Shown here: one piece after another, positions 34,067-44,186 of the stretch
Layout of the letters: every line of letters begins with the position of its first letter
Numbering within the stretch: the first letter of the stretch is position 1
NCBI RefSeq assembly: GCF_046237015.1
Contig: NZ_JBJYIN010000002.1
Coordinates: 247,095 to 311,094, forward strand
Reading direction: 5' to 3'
Length of the DNA: 64,000 nt
Origin: JBJYIN01 sp046237015
GTDB lineage: Bacteria; Pseudomonadota; Gammaproteobacteria; Enterobacterales; Enterobacteriaceae
Notes under the pieces: generated by a model
Seen by the model: the letters and a program-made list of their open reading frames with translations, nothing else
The model's database searches: none
What the model was told of the DNA's origin: nothing
Position numbers and translations under genes: made by a program

Positions 34067-36085
34067 TCAGACAGGTCTGCCTTTTAATAACTTTCTGATC
34101 CAAAATCGATTTGGACTTAGCGCCGCTAATGTTTCCCTGTCTAACGGCAGCGGTTCGCCATAAATTTGCGCGGCCAATATTTCTGCTGAGAGCGGTGCAG
34201 AGCAGAGTCCTCGCGATCCTAATGCACCGATAATAAAGAGATTTTGATAAACAGGTGCGGTAGGGATGTTTGCCGCCGGATGCTGTTGTTGGTGCAAATC
34301 CTGATAAGCGGTCAATGTTTGTTGATAGTGTGGAACGGCACCCAGTAACGGAAGATGATCGCGTAACGCACAACGTATTCCCTGACGGGCTTTATTCCCA
34401 CTAATGTCGATTTGTCTTGCCCAGTCGGCTTCAGGCAGGCAATGCCATAGCCGCTGGCGATTCTCAATTTGTTCTGCTTCGCGATAATCGCAACGGGTAT
34501 CGCCTCGTTGATAACTGGCGCCTATACAATGTTCCTGATGTTGTGGGCTGACTGGCGTGAGATAGCCGTCATAACACAATACCTGTTTCAACTGCTGTAG
34601 TTCGGGTGTCGTCGGGATATGACTGACTTGTCCGCGAACCGGATAGCTTGGTAATTGCTGAGTTTGTGCCCAGTCGGATATCTGATCGCCATTCGCCAGT
34701 ACCAGCGTTGCATGGGTGACCTGCTGCCCATCGCCAAGTGTTAATGTCCAGCCATCAACCGTTTGTTCGAACGAGGAAACCCGCGTATTCATGCTAACCG
34801 TTAGCCCTTGTGTCTGAGCCAACGCCATTGCTGAGGCGGTCAGTTCTGCTGGGCATAGCCATCCTGCATCAGGGTAGGTGATGCCCCCAACCCCCAGCGT
34901 TAACCCACTCTCTGTTTCGAGTTGTTGTGCGGTTGCGCTAAACACCAGTTCAGTTGGCCATGCACCTTGCAGGATATGATCAATCTTGCGGGCGCTTTTA
35001 TCATCATAAGCGAGTTGACTGACGCCACACCACTGGTGCTCAAAGTCCACACCTTGCGCGGCGAGCGCAGCGTATTGACGCCGGGCAAAGGTAAAAGCAA
35101 TTGAGAAGAAGCGAGAAAGGGCATCGTGTTTGTCATTCAGTAGCGGATAGAGCGCACCTTGTCGGTTGCCTGATGCGCCGGCGGCGGGTTGTGCCTCTGC
35201 GCAGTAGAGTGTGACACGGGCTCCGCGCCTTTGTAGGGCGAGTGCCGTTAAGACACTCGCAATACCGCCGCCAATGATTGCTGTGTCATGGGGGCGTTCC
35301 CCGGCTGAACGGTGATACCACGGTGCAGACAACGAGGGGGGCGGTGCGAAAGGCAACATGCCATTCAGCATTTCGCGTTTCTGACCAAACCCTTTGATTT
35401 TGCTGACGTTGAATCCGGCCTGTTGTAATCCGCGGCGAACAAACCCTGCCGCGGTAAACGTGGCGAATGTCCCGTGTTCACGGCATAGCCGTGCCATGGA
35501 CTGAAATAAGTTATTTGTCCACATGTCCGGGTTTTTAGCAGGGGCAAAACCATCTAAAAACCAGGCATCGACCTGATGGGTCAGTGAGTCATCCAACTCC
35601 GGCAATAGCGCATTCACATCGCCAAGCCAGAGATCGAGAATAATGGTTCCTTCGGCCAGAATGAGTCGGTGACAGCCTGTTAGCGGTATTGGCCATTGCT
35701 GACGTAGCTCGTCAGCAAACGGTGATAGCTCAGGCCACTGAGCATGTGCGGCCTCAAGATCGTGCTGACGAAGCGGAAATTTTTCAAAACTAATGAAATG
35801 TAATCGCTGTAACGTGGCATCTGGCGATTGTTTTTTGAATTGATCGAAGGCTTGCCACAGCGTGAGAAAATTCAATCCTGTGCCGAAACCTGTTTCTGCA
35901 ATGATGCAGTTGGCGCGAGGGTGTGTCAGGAATCGTTCAGGGAACTGATTGCCCTGTAAAAAGACATAGCGTGTCTCTGCCAGTCCATCCTGATTAGAAA
36001 AATAGACGTCATCAAACTGTTGCGATACAGGTGTACCCTGTTCATTCCAGCTCAGGGAGGCGTGCTGGAGGGGAAGGCTATTCAC
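34067..36085 (-). CDS. mnmC: tRNA wobble-uridine modification enzyme MnmC (bifunctional)
   Basis: Completes 5-methylaminomethyl-2-thiouridine at tRNA wobble position 34. The N-terminal methyltransferase (about residues 1-240) has DDVYFSNQDGLAETRYVF and ETGFGTGLNFLTLW; the C-terminal FAD oxidoreductase has the dinucleotide motif DTAIIGGGIASVLTALALQ. Length is 672 residues from the GTG at 36085, close to the usual size; a TTG at 36115 is an alternative and neither has a clear ribosome site. Divergent from fabB, as in E. coli. Confidence 0.94.
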   Translation of the reverse strand: MNSLPLQHASLSWNEQGTPVSQQFDDVYFSNQDGLAETRYVFLQGNQFPERFLTHPRANCIIAETGFGTGLNFLTLWQAFDQFKKQSPDATLQRLHFISFEKFPLRQHDLEAAHAQWPELSPFADELRQQWPIPLTGCHRLILAEGTIILDLWLGDVNALLPELDDSLTHQVDAWFLDGFAPAKNPDMWTNNLFQSMARLCREHGTFATFTAAGFVRRGLQQAGFNVSKIKGFGQKREMLNGMLPFAPPPSLSAPWYHRSAGERPHDTAIIGGGIASVLTALALQRRGARVTLYCAEAQPAAGASGNRQGALYPLLNDKHDALSRFFSIAFTFARRQYAALAAQGVDFEHQWCGVSQLAYDDKSARKIDHILQGAWPTELVFSATAQQLETESGLTLGVGGITYPDAGWLCPAELTASAMALAQTQGLTVSMNTRVSSFEQTVDGWTLTLGDGQQVTHATLVLANGDQISDWAQTQQLPSYPVRGQVSHIPTTPELQQLKQVLCYDGYLTPVSPQHQEHCIGASYQRGDTRCDYREAEQIENRQRLWHCLPEADWARQIDISGNKARQGIRCALRDHLPLLGAVPHYQQTLTAYQDLHQQQHPAANIPTAPVYQNLFIIGALGSRGLCSAPLSAEILAAQIYGEPLPLDRETLAALSPNRFWIRKLLKGRPV

Positions 36086-36243
36086 GGCAACTGACTCATT
36101 ATTCAAGCGATGCAATGATTTTAACGAGCGGAATGTCTGGGGGCAAATTTAGCAAAAGTTCGGCTGATCGGACTTGTTCAGCTTACAACTGTACGCTAAA
36201 GTGCGTGGCGAAATCCCAATTTTATAAGTGGAAGAGGTATTGA

Positions 36244-37461
36244 ATGAAACGTGCAGTGATTACTGGTCTGGGGATCGTATCAAGCATAGGTAATAACCAG
36301 CAGGAAGTGTTGGCTTCTTTGCGTGAAGGACGTTCAGGTATTACTTTTTCTCAAGAGCTGAAAGATTCCGGCATGCGTAGTCACGTCTGGGGCAATGTTA
36401 AACTGGATACTGCCGGACTGATTGAGCGCAAAGTTGTACGTTTCATGAGTGATGCCTCTATCTATGCTTTCCTGTCAATGGAGCAGGCCGTTGAAGATGC
36501 GGGGCTGGCTCCAGAAGTCTATCAATGTAACCCTCGCGTGGGATTGATCGCCGGTTCCGGCGGATCTGCCCGTAATCAGGTTCTGGGCGCTGACGCAATG
36601 CGTAGCCCGCGTGGATTGAAAGCGGTTGGTCCCTATGTGGTGACCAAAGCAATGGGGTCGGGCGTTTCAGCCTGTCTGGCGACGCCGTTTAAAATCTACG
36701 GTGTTAACTATTCGATTAGTTCTGCCTGTGCCACATCAGCACACTGTATCGGTAATGCGGTTGAGCAAATTCAGATGGGCAAACAAGATATTGTATTCGC
36801 TGGCGGCGGTGAGGAACTGTGCTGGGAACTGGCGTGTGAATTCGATGCTATGGGCGCGTTGTCGACCAAATATAACGACACACCAGAAAAAGCCTCTCGT
36901 ACCTACGATGCGGATCGTGATGGTTTTGTTATCGCGGGTGGCGGTGGCATGGTGGTGGTCGAAGAGCTTGAACATGCGTTAGCGCGTGGTGCCCATATCT
37001 ATGCCGAAGTGATTGGTTACGGTGCGACATCTGATGGTGCCGACATGGTTGCGCCTTCTGGTGAAGGTGCGGTGCGGTGCATGAAGATGGCGTTGCAGGA
37101 TGTTAACGCCCCAATTGATTACATCAATACGCATGGGACGTCTACGCCAGTGGGCGATGTGAAAGAGTTGGGGGCGATCCGTGAAGTTTTCGGCGATAAC
37201 ATTCCGGCAATTTCTGCGACGAAAGCCATGACCGGTCATTCACTGGGGGCGGCTGGCGTACAGGAAGCTATCTATACCCTGCTGATGCTGGAACACGGCT
37301 TTATTGCACCAAGCATTAACGTCGATACTCTGGATGAACACGCCGTAGGGATGAATATCATCACGGAACCTACCGAGAGAAAACTGACGACGGTGATGTC
37401 CAACGGCTTTGGCTTTGGTGGAACGAATGCCGCGTTGGTCATGAGCAAATTCGAAAAGTAA
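36244..37461 (+). CDS. fabB: 3-oxoacyl-ACP synthase I FabB
   Basis: Condensing enzyme of fatty acid synthesis, needed for unsaturated fatty acids; 405 residues. The catalytic cysteine lies in SSACATSAHCIG near residue 163, and the two histidines in NTHGTSTPVGD and TGHSLGAAG. The start has GGAAGAGG about 5 nt upstream. Convergent with flk, with an ERIC element between them. Confidence 0.97.
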   Translation: MKRAVITGLGIVSSIGNNQQEVLASLREGRSGITFSQELKDSGMRSHVWGNVKLDTAGLIERKVVRFMSDASIYAFLSMEQAVEDAGLAPEVYQCNPRVGLIAGSGGSARNQVLGADAMRSPRGLKAVGPYVVTKAMGSGVSACLATPFKIYGVNYSISSACATSAHCIGNAVEQIQMGKQDIVFAGGGEELCWELACEFDAMGALSTKYNDTPEKASRTYDADRDGFVIAGGGGMVVVEELEHALARGAHIYAEVIGYGATSDGADMVAPSGEGAVRCMKMALQDVNAPIDYINTHGTSTPVGDVKELGAIREVFGDNIPAISATKAMTGHSLGAAGVQEAIYTLLMLEHGFIAPSINVDTLDEHAVGMNIITEPTERKLTTVMSNGFGFGGTNAALVMSKFEK

Positions 37462-37484
37462 TTCCCTTCAGTTAACGTTAAACG

Positions 37485-37611
<127 letters not shown>

Positions 37612-37672
37612 GCTGTTTAAACACAGCTATGCTTACGCCCGCACTGCCTATCCTTTGCCGACCTATCTATTG

Positions 37673-38923
37673 TCAGAGTAGAACCCATAACAGAAACGTG
37701 ACGACGCAAACGCTGACAATCACCAGAAACAATGGTTTCTGGAATAAAGATTGCCAATTCAGCGGTAGTGACGCAATTAAAGGGTTAAGCAACGGTTGTG
37801 GATGGGAGGCGAATGTTGCCCATCCATTTTCCTGTGCTCGTTGAATACGCTGCGCAAACAGAAGCGTCAGGATGTCATTCATTTGCATTGGCGTGAGCGG
37901 CGTTTGTAACCCGAGATGAAAACGGTTCTGAGTGTAATCCAGCAGCATTTGCTGTTCTTGTGCCGTTAGGGGCTGTTGCAAGGCATTTTGCAGCACGGAG
38001 AGACTCGATGCGGCGAACGTTGCCGCCGTTTGTGGATTGGGCTGCGATGTTAAAAGAGATGCGTTGGCCTGCGTTGCGGCATTGCTATTGGCGGTGGCTG
38101 GTTGTCCCGGTTGGCTGGAATCGGCAATACCGGCCTGACCCGGCTGTGGTTGCGGTGCTGCAGGTAACGGTGAAGCCATTTGCTGGGTATGATGCACCAG
38201 TTGCAGCGTTGACTGTGCCTGAATAAATTGAGTCAAGAATGGCAGGTTTTTTAGCGGGATGGCCTCACCCGCTTTTAAGTTTTGCATGGACATCAGCGTC
38301 GACCAGATTTTGGCTGGCTGCTCTTGCATCTGAGAGGCTACCCGATTGACTAATTGGTTCAGGCTGTTCTGTTCGGCAGGGTTTAGCGGTCGCTCAATGG
38401 TGTTAACGATAGTCTGTGATGAGGGTGACGCCGTGGTGGAGGATTGCGTCAGTCGTCCATTTTGCAATAGCGTGACCACTTGTTGCAGTTGCGCCTTACT
38501 GAGCGAACCCAGGACAGTATGACCGAATTGCTGGCGAATGAAATCGCTGACGGTCTGTCGGTTGTTCCCCTGAGATAGCATATCGGTCAGTTGTTGCAAT
38601 AACTGCTGACGCCCACCGCTATCCTGTGCCTGCGTTAACCGATTTTGCAACAGTTGTTCCGCAGGTTGGTAATGACGTGATTGCAGCTCTGCATTTTCCG
38701 TCAATCCAAGCCCTTGCTTCACGTTATTCCATATTTCTGTCGCTTTTGAGGTGGTTAACGCCGCCACTTTAAGCACCAGATTTTCCAGCGTCGTACGTTG
38801 TGCCGGGGTGAGTGGCTGATCGCCATGATCGCTGCTGGCTGTACCCGCAACGGATGACGATGTTGATGATGTGACCGAACGTTCACCCGGCAATGGCGCA
38901 CCAGGTCCGCTTACAGGTTGCAT
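37673..38923 (-). CDS. flk: Flagella biosynthesis regulator Flk
   Basis: Regulator that couples flagellar ring assembly to late substrate secretion in Salmonella. The 416-residue protein is rich in Gln, Ser and Ala through most of its length and has one C-terminal membrane anchor (PLFLVIVSVCVVTFLLWVL). Position between fabB and pdxB matches E. coli flk. Length is larger than in E. coli because of Gln/Pro-rich linkers around residues 160-300. The call relies on context and the tail anchor. Confidence 0.85.
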   Translation of the reverse strand: MQPVSGPGAPLPGERSVTSSTSSSVAGTASSDHGDQPLTPAQRTTLENLVLKVAALTTSKATEIWNNVKQGLGLTENAELQSRHYQPAEQLLQNRLTQAQDSGGRQQLLQQLTDMLSQGNNRQTVSDFIRQQFGHTVLGSLSKAQLQQVVTLLQNGRLTQSSTTASPSSQTIVNTIERPLNPAEQNSLNQLVNRVASQMQEQPAKIWSTLMSMQNLKAGEAIPLKNLPFLTQFIQAQSTLQLVHHTQQMASPLPAAPQPQPGQAGIADSSQPGQPATANSNAATQANASLLTSQPNPQTAATFAASSLSVLQNALQQPLTAQEQQMLLDYTQNRFHLGLQTPLTPMQMNDILTLLFAQRIQRAQENGWATFASHPQPLLNPLIASLPLNWQSLFQKPLFLVIVSVCVVTFLLWVLL

Positions 38924-39017
38924 ACTGGCTATCCTCGCCGCTGGCCGTTAATGGGAGGAATCATAGCAAGCTCTCTGCACCTTCGATAGCATAATACACG
39001 GTAAAATCGGGTACTAA

Positions 39018-39917
39018 TTACGATGATTTTCGGTGAGTAATCGGACGTCTCAGTCGTTGTGCAAGAATGACGCCCAGTAATGTGATGCCACCACCAACCA
39101 AATGGTAGTCATGTAGTGACTCACGCAGAAAGATAATGGCAATAATCGCGGTAAATAGCGGCGTCAGGTTCATGAAGATAGAGGCCGTGTTTGCCCCCAG
39201 ACGCATGACGCCCTGAATCCACATGAATGGTGCGATGATGGAAGCCATAATTCCGGCGAAAACAACCAACGGAATATTCTGGTGGTTGAGTTCTATGCTG
39301 TCAGCGAACAGAAAATTGGGGAGCAGAAGTAATACGCCAAACGTGATTTGTGTATATAACGACAGCCAGTTAGGCAGGGGAATATCCCAGCGTTTGGTTA
39401 GCACACCATAGAGTGCATAGGCTCCTGCGGCACAGAACATGAGAATTTCACCGATACCAATACCCTGAGAAAGAATCATTTCTGGATGACCAGCGCTGAC
39501 GAGCCAGACGATACCGCCGAACGACAGCAGGCTCCCTATGATGATGCCTTGTGTCGGCGCGACGCGAAGTAAAGGGATACTGACGATCACGGTTAATAAA
39601 GGCACTAACGATCCCAAAATACCCATCATCAGCGCGCTAATGGTATGTGCGGCGTAATAGGCCAAACTTTGGTATAGCGCCATCCCCAAAAATCCAAGAA
39701 ACATTAGTTTCCAGCCATATTGACGAATGGTCCGCCAGTGTTTGCGTACGCCCGGTAGCATAAACGGCGTCATAACCATAAAGGCGAGCAGCCAACGATA
39801 AAACGAGATCGCGGCCGGATCGATGGCGGTGGCGGAAAGTTTGTTAACGATCACATTGGCGGACCAAATCAGAACGGCGATGATGGGGAACAGCGTATTC
39901 AAATTGATGCTTCTCAT
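39018..39917 (-). CDS. EamA/DMT family transporter
   Basis: A 299-residue inner-membrane protein with ten membrane helices in two EamA repeats (about residues 5-135 and 150-285), the drug/metabolite transporter layout. Start taken at ATG 39917; a GTG at 39944 would add nine residues and neither has a clear ribosome site. It lies between flk and pdxB, where E. coli has no such gene, so it is an insertion specific to this lineage. Substrate cannot be inferred. Confidence 0.82.
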   Translation of the reverse strand: MRSINLNTLFPIIAVLIWSANVIVNKLSATAIDPAAISFYRWLLAFMVMTPFMLPGVRKHWRTIRQYGWKLMFLGFLGMALYQSLAYYAAHTISALMMGILGSLVPLLTVIVSIPLLRVAPTQGIIIGSLLSFGGIVWLVSAGHPEMILSQGIGIGEILMFCAAGAYALYGVLTKRWDIPLPNWLSLYTQITFGVLLLLPNFLFADSIELNHQNIPLVVFAGIMASIIAPFMWIQGVMRLGANTASIFMNLTPLFTAIIAIIFLRESLHDYHLVGGGITLLGVILAQRLRRPITHRKSS

Positions 39918-40040
39918 AATGCGGTAAAACGTTGAGTTTAACACTGTGCTGAACGGAGAATAAGCATTTGGGCTTATCCTTCATTCAGTGGCAGAATAAC
40001 GACCCTATTTTGGCAGGCTGACCGGTTATCGGGGACGAAA

Positions 40041-41177
40041 ATGAAAATTCTGGTTGATGAAAATATGCCGTATGCCCGCGAGTTATTTCGTCGCTTGGGC
40101 GAGGTGAAGGTCGTACCGGGTCGTCCGCTCCCTCCGGAATGTCTGCAAGACGCGGACGCCCTGATGGTGCGTTCGGTTACGAAAGTGAATGCCGAATTAT
40201 TGACTGGAACGACGATAAAGTTTGTCGGCAGTGCGACCGCAGGCACTGATCATGTCGATCAGCGCTGGCTTGACGCGAACGGCATTCATTTTTCCGCTGC
40301 GCCGGGGTGTAATGCCATCGCGGTGGTCGAATATGTCTTTTCCTCCATGTTGATGCTTGCCGAACGCGATGGTTTTGAGCTACGAGATAAAACTGTCGGG
40401 ATCGTCGGCGTGGGAAATGTTGGACGTCGGCTAAATGACAGGCTGCGGGCATGGGGGGTAAAGACGCTATTGTGCGATCCACTCAGAGCCGATCGTGGTG
40501 ATGTTGAACATTTCTTGCCGCTGGATGCATTGGTTCGAGATGCTGATATTTTAACCTTACACACGCCGCTGTATACCGATGGCCCTTACCGAACAAAGCA
40601 TCTGGTCAATGCAGCCGTTCTGAATGATTTCGCCGATGGGCGCATTCTGATCAATGCCTGTCGCGGCCCGGTGGTGGATAACACCGCATTGCTCGCCGCA
40701 TTGAAAAAGGGAAAACAGCTCAGCGTGATCCTTGATGTCTGGGAACCTGAACCCGCGTTATCGACTGAACTGCTGGCGCTCGTTGATATTGGGACGGCGC
40801 ATATCGCTGGCTATACGCTGGAGGGTAAGGCGCGAGGAACGACTCAGGTGTTTGAGGCATGGAGTGCGTTTATCGGCCATCCTGAGCAGGTCGTTTTATC
40901 GTCCTTATTGCCTGAGCCAGAATTTGCCCGAGTGGTGCTGACATCGCCGCTGAATCAGGCGTTATTAAAGCGTTTGGTGCATCTGGTGTATGATGTGCGC
41001 CGCGATGATGCGTTATTACGTCAGGCTGCACATTTAAGTGGTGGTTTTGATCGTCTGCGTAAGCATTATCAGGAACGACGCGAATGGTCGTCACTTCAAG
41101 TCATCTGTAACGATAGCGCCAGTGCCGCGTGTCTGAGTCAACTGGGCTTCAACGCCGTTGTCGCGACCGATCTTTGA
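40041..41177 (+). CDS. pdxB: Erythronate-4-phosphate dehydrogenase PdxB
   Basis: Second step of the DXP-dependent pyridoxal phosphate pathway. The 378-residue 2-hydroxyacid dehydrogenase starts MKILVDENMPYARELF. It has the NAD motif GIVGVGNVGRRL near residue 120 and catalytic ACRGPVVDN with downstream glutamate and histidine. A PdxB-specific C-terminal domain starts near residue 290. First of a long same-strand series to purF. Confidence 0.95.
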   Translation: MKILVDENMPYARELFRRLGEVKVVPGRPLPPECLQDADALMVRSVTKVNAELLTGTTIKFVGSATAGTDHVDQRWLDANGIHFSAAPGCNAIAVVEYVFSSMLMLAERDGFELRDKTVGIVGVGNVGRRLNDRLRAWGVKTLLCDPLRADRGDVEHFLPLDALVRDADILTLHTPLYTDGPYRTKHLVNAAVLNDFADGRILINACRGPVVDNTALLAALKKGKQLSVILDVWEPEPALSTELLALVDIGTAHIAGYTLEGKARGTTQVFEAWSAFIGHPEQVVLSSLLPEPEFARVVLTSPLNQALLKRLVHLVYDVRRDDALLRQAAHLSGGFDRLRKHYQERREWSSLQVICNDSASAACLSQLGFNAVVATDL

Positions 41178-41264
41178 CGTATTTTCATGGTAATAACAGA
41201 ATGAGTCTGCGGGGAGTCTTATCGTCGCAGGCGTTTTTATTCATCAATATTGGGAGAAAACCGC

Positions 41265-42275
41265 ATGTCTGACGGCTGGAATATTGCCTTGCTGGGGGCG
41301 ACGGGCGCTGTGGGAACGGCGCTACTAGAGTTGTTGCAGGAGCGTGAATTCCCTGTGGGCGAACTCTATCCACTGGCCAGCGAGCGGAGCGTGGGTGAAA
41401 TCATTCGTTTTAATGGAAAATCTTGTCCTGTTGAAGATGCAGTGGATTTTGACTGGTCGCAGGCGCAACTGGCGTTTTTTGTTGCAGGGCAAGAGGCTAG
41501 TGAGCGTTATGCTGAAGAAGCCGGTAATGCGGGTTGTCTGGTGATCGACAGCAGTGGATTGTTTGCGTTGGAGCCCGATGTGCCGCTGGTTGTACCGGGT
41601 GTCAATTCTCACGTGCTGGCGGATTACCGCAATCGTAACCTTGTCGCGGTGGCCGATAGTTTGACCAGCCAATTGCTGGTTGCAATTAAACCATTAACCG
41701 ATGTCGCCGGTTTATCCCGTTTGCACATTACTACCTTGTTGTCCGTTTCTGCTCGCGGTAAAGCCGCCGTGGACGATTTGGCTGGGCAAAGCGCGCGCTT
41801 GCTGAATGGTATTCCACCCGAGCCTGGGATTTTCCCAAAACAGTTGGCCTTCAATGTATTGCCGCTGTTGCCTGATACTGAAGGTAGCGTTCGTGAAGAA
41901 CGTCGTCTGGTGGATGAAGTCCGTAAGGTATTACAGGATGATGGATTGCCACTGTCGGTGACCTGCGTTCAGTCGCCGGTGTTTTACGGTCATGCACAAG
42001 TGGTTCATCTGGAGGCATTACGTCCGCTTTCAGCGGAAGAAGCGCGCAGTGAACTGCTGCAAGTCGAAGCGGTGCAGGTTAGCGATGAGCAGGATTATCC
42101 GACTCAGGTGGAGGACGCCTCTGGCAATGTACAGCTAAGTATTGGCTGTTTACGCAATGATTACGGTATTCCTGAACTGCTGCAATTTTGGTCAGTGGCA
42201 GATAATGTGCGTTTCGGCGGGGCATTAATGGCTGTGGAAACGGCGGAATGTCTGGTACAGGAGTATCTGGGGTAA
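41265..42275 (+). CDS. usg: Aspartate-semialdehyde dehydrogenase-like protein Usg
   Basis: A 336-residue homologue of aspartate-semialdehyde dehydrogenase with the NADP-binding start ALLGATGAVGTALLELL. The place of the catalytic cysteine in true enzymes reads VADSLTSQLLVAI here, without cysteine, so enzymatic activity is doubtful. I chose ATG 41265 with GGGAG 8 nt upstream. The stop overlaps the truA start as TAATG. Confidence 0.92.
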   Translation: MSDGWNIALLGATGAVGTALLELLQEREFPVGELYPLASERSVGEIIRFNGKSCPVEDAVDFDWSQAQLAFFVAGQEASERYAEEAGNAGCLVIDSSGLFALEPDVPLVVPGVNSHVLADYRNRNLVAVADSLTSQLLVAIKPLTDVAGLSRLHITTLLSVSARGKAAVDDLAGQSARLLNGIPPEPGIFPKQLAFNVLPLLPDTEGSVREERRLVDEVRKVLQDDGLPLSVTCVQSPVFYGHAQVVHLEALRPLSAEEARSELLQVEAVQVSDEQDYPTQVEDASGNVQLSIGCLRNDYGIPELLQFWSVADNVRFGGALMAVETAECLVQEYLG

Positions 42276-43141
42276 TGTCGGAGTCGATGTCGGTGGGTGC
42301 GATGCCAGAGGATGAGCGCACCGGACAGAATAGTCATGAAATGGCGTTGCTTAACGTTGCATTAGGCATTGAATATGACGGCAGTCGCTACTATGGTTGG
42401 CAGCGTCAGGCCGAAGTTGCTAGCGTTCAGGGCTGCCTGGAACAGGCGTTGAGCAAGGTGGCTGATGAGCCTATTACGGTGTTCTGTGCGGGACGCACGG
42501 ATGCTGGCGTACATGCTACCGGGCAAGTTGTGCATTTTGCTACACAGGCGAGACGTAAAGATGCGGCGTGGACAATGGGCGTTAATGCCCATTTACCTCC
42601 CGATATTGCCGTGCGCTGGGTGAAAACCGTGGATGACGATTTTCATGCGCGTTTTAGCGCCACTGCCCGTCGTTATCGTTATGTCATCTATAATCATCGC
42701 TATCGTCCCGCCGTGTTGGCTCACGGGGTCACGCATTGTTATTTACCCCTTGATGCCGAGCGAATGGCGCGGGCAGGGCAGTGTCTGTTGGGCGAGAATG
42801 ATTTTACGTCTTTTCGTGCCGCGCAATGTCAGTCGCGCACCCCCTGGAGAAATGTAAAACATTTAAAGGTTACGCGTTACGGTGCCTATATCGTGGTAGA
42901 TATTAAGGCGAATGCCTTTGTTCATCATATGGTTCGTAACATTGTCGGAAGTCTGATGGAAGTCGGCGGTGGCAATCAGCCGGAAACGTGGATCTCGGAT
43001 CTGCTGGCGGCAAAAAATCGCTCGTTGGCGGCGGCGACGGCTAAAGCTGAAGGGTTGTATCTAGTTGAGGTGGATTACCCTGAACGTTTCGCGTTGCCAA
43101 GGCCCCCGATAGGACCACTGTTTTTGAGCGATGAATGTTGA
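42275..43141 (+). CDS. truA: tRNA pseudouridine synthase A
   Basis: Makes pseudouridine at positions 38-40 of tRNA. The 288-residue protein has the catalytic aspartate in CAGRTDAGVHATGQVVHF and the C-terminal FVHHMVRNIVGSL motif. The ATG at 42275 overlaps the usg stop and has AGGAG upstream; it adds an N-terminal tail of about 20 residues before the conserved LGIEYDGSRYYGWQRQ. Confidence 0.94.
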   Translation: MSESMSVGAMPEDERTGQNSHEMALLNVALGIEYDGSRYYGWQRQAEVASVQGCLEQALSKVADEPITVFCAGRTDAGVHATGQVVHFATQARRKDAAWTMGVNAHLPPDIAVRWVKTVDDDFHARFSATARRYRYVIYNHRYRPAVLAHGVTHCYLPLDAERMARAGQCLLGENDFTSFRAAQCQSRTPWRNVKHLKVTRYGAYIVVDIKANAFVHHMVRNIVGSLMEVGGGNQPETWISDLLAAKNRSLAAATAKAEGLYLVEVDYPERFALPRPPIGPLFLSDEC

Positions 43142-43295
43142 GTAATGGTTTTGTGTTGAGCATGCTGGGGTAACCGAGGGTGACGTTGCCAGCGGCGAGT
43201 GATAATGCGGGTGCCAGGGAGGGGAAATGACAATCGAAAGTAATGTGTATCGAACGTAGTGCGTATTGATACGGCTTATCGAAAGAGATTTTCTT

Positions 43296-43958
43296 ATGGA
43301 ATTTATACAGTTTATTATTGATTTTATTCTGCATATTGACGTGCATTTGGCGGAACTGGTCGCGGAATACGGTGTCTGGATTTATGCCATTTTGTTTTTG
43401 ATTCTGTTTTGTGAAACCGGGCTGGTCGTCACGCCATTTCTGCCGGGTGATTCTTTGTTGTTTGTGGCGGGCGCATTGGCAGCATTGCCAACGAATGACC
43501 TGAATGTGCACACCATGGTTTTACTGATGATTAGCGCGGCGATTATTGGGGATGCGGTGAATTACACCATTGGACGCTTGTTTGGCGAAAAGTTGTTCAG
43601 TAACCCCCATTCAAAAATCTTCCGGCGCAGTTATCTGGACAAAACACATCAGTTTTATGAACGCCACGGAGGCAAAACAATAATTCTGGCGCGGTTTGTC
43701 CCAATTGTGAGAACATTCGCGCCGTTTGTTGCTGGCATGGGGCATATGAGTTACCGCCATTTTGCCGCTTATAACGTTATTGGGGCGCTGTTATGGGTGT
43801 TGCTATTCACCTACGCAGGGTACCTGTTCGGTGATTTGCCGATCGTGCAGGAAAACCTTAAGCTTCTAATTGTTGGTATTATTGTTGTCTCTATTCTACC
43901 CGGCGTGATTGAGATCGTTCGGCACCGTAGAGCGGCAGTACGCAGCAATGTAAAATAA
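43296..43958 (+). CDS. dedA: DedA family membrane protein
   Basis: Inner-membrane protein of the DedA/VTT family, implicated in phospholipid flipping and membrane potential. The 220-residue product has the family motifs FCETGLVVTPFLPGDSLLF and ILARFVPIVRTFAPFVAGMG. I chose ATG 43296 with AAAGAGA about 7 nt upstream, which matches the E. coli N terminus. It is followed by a hairpin and then accD. Confidence 0.93.
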   Translation: MEFIQFIIDFILHIDVHLAELVAEYGVWIYAILFLILFCETGLVVTPFLPGDSLLFVAGALAALPTNDLNVHTMVLLMISAAIIGDAVNYTIGRLFGEKLFSNPHSKIFRRSYLDKTHQFYERHGGKTIILARFVPIVRTFAPFVAGMGHMSYRHFAAYNVIGALLWVLLFTYAGYLFGDLPIVQENLKLLIVGIIVVSILPGVIEIVRHRRAAVRSNVK

Positions 43959-44076
43959 GTGAAAAGTATTTTAACATCTTATTCGACCAGTTTTTTATCC
44001 ACAGTACTGGATCGTTATGGTTTAATGGGCAGCATTTATGGTCTGTTCTCGGAATAATCCTTGATGCCAATGCCTT

Positions 44077-44108
44077 AAATCCCGCGATGAGCACGGGTTT
44101 TAAGCATT
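44077..44108 (+). terminator. Candidate terminator between dedA and accD
   Basis: AAATCCCG pairs with CGGGTTTT in an 8-bp stem (one T-G pair) with a 9-nt loop, followed by a T-rich stretch. It would separate dedA from accD transcription. Confidence 0.5.
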
Positions 44109-44186
44109 TTTTAGTGGGTTATGTTGCCAGGAAATAGATGAGAACAGCGGACTGGCATGTGCCAGGTTCAAACAGAAAGGTTATCA

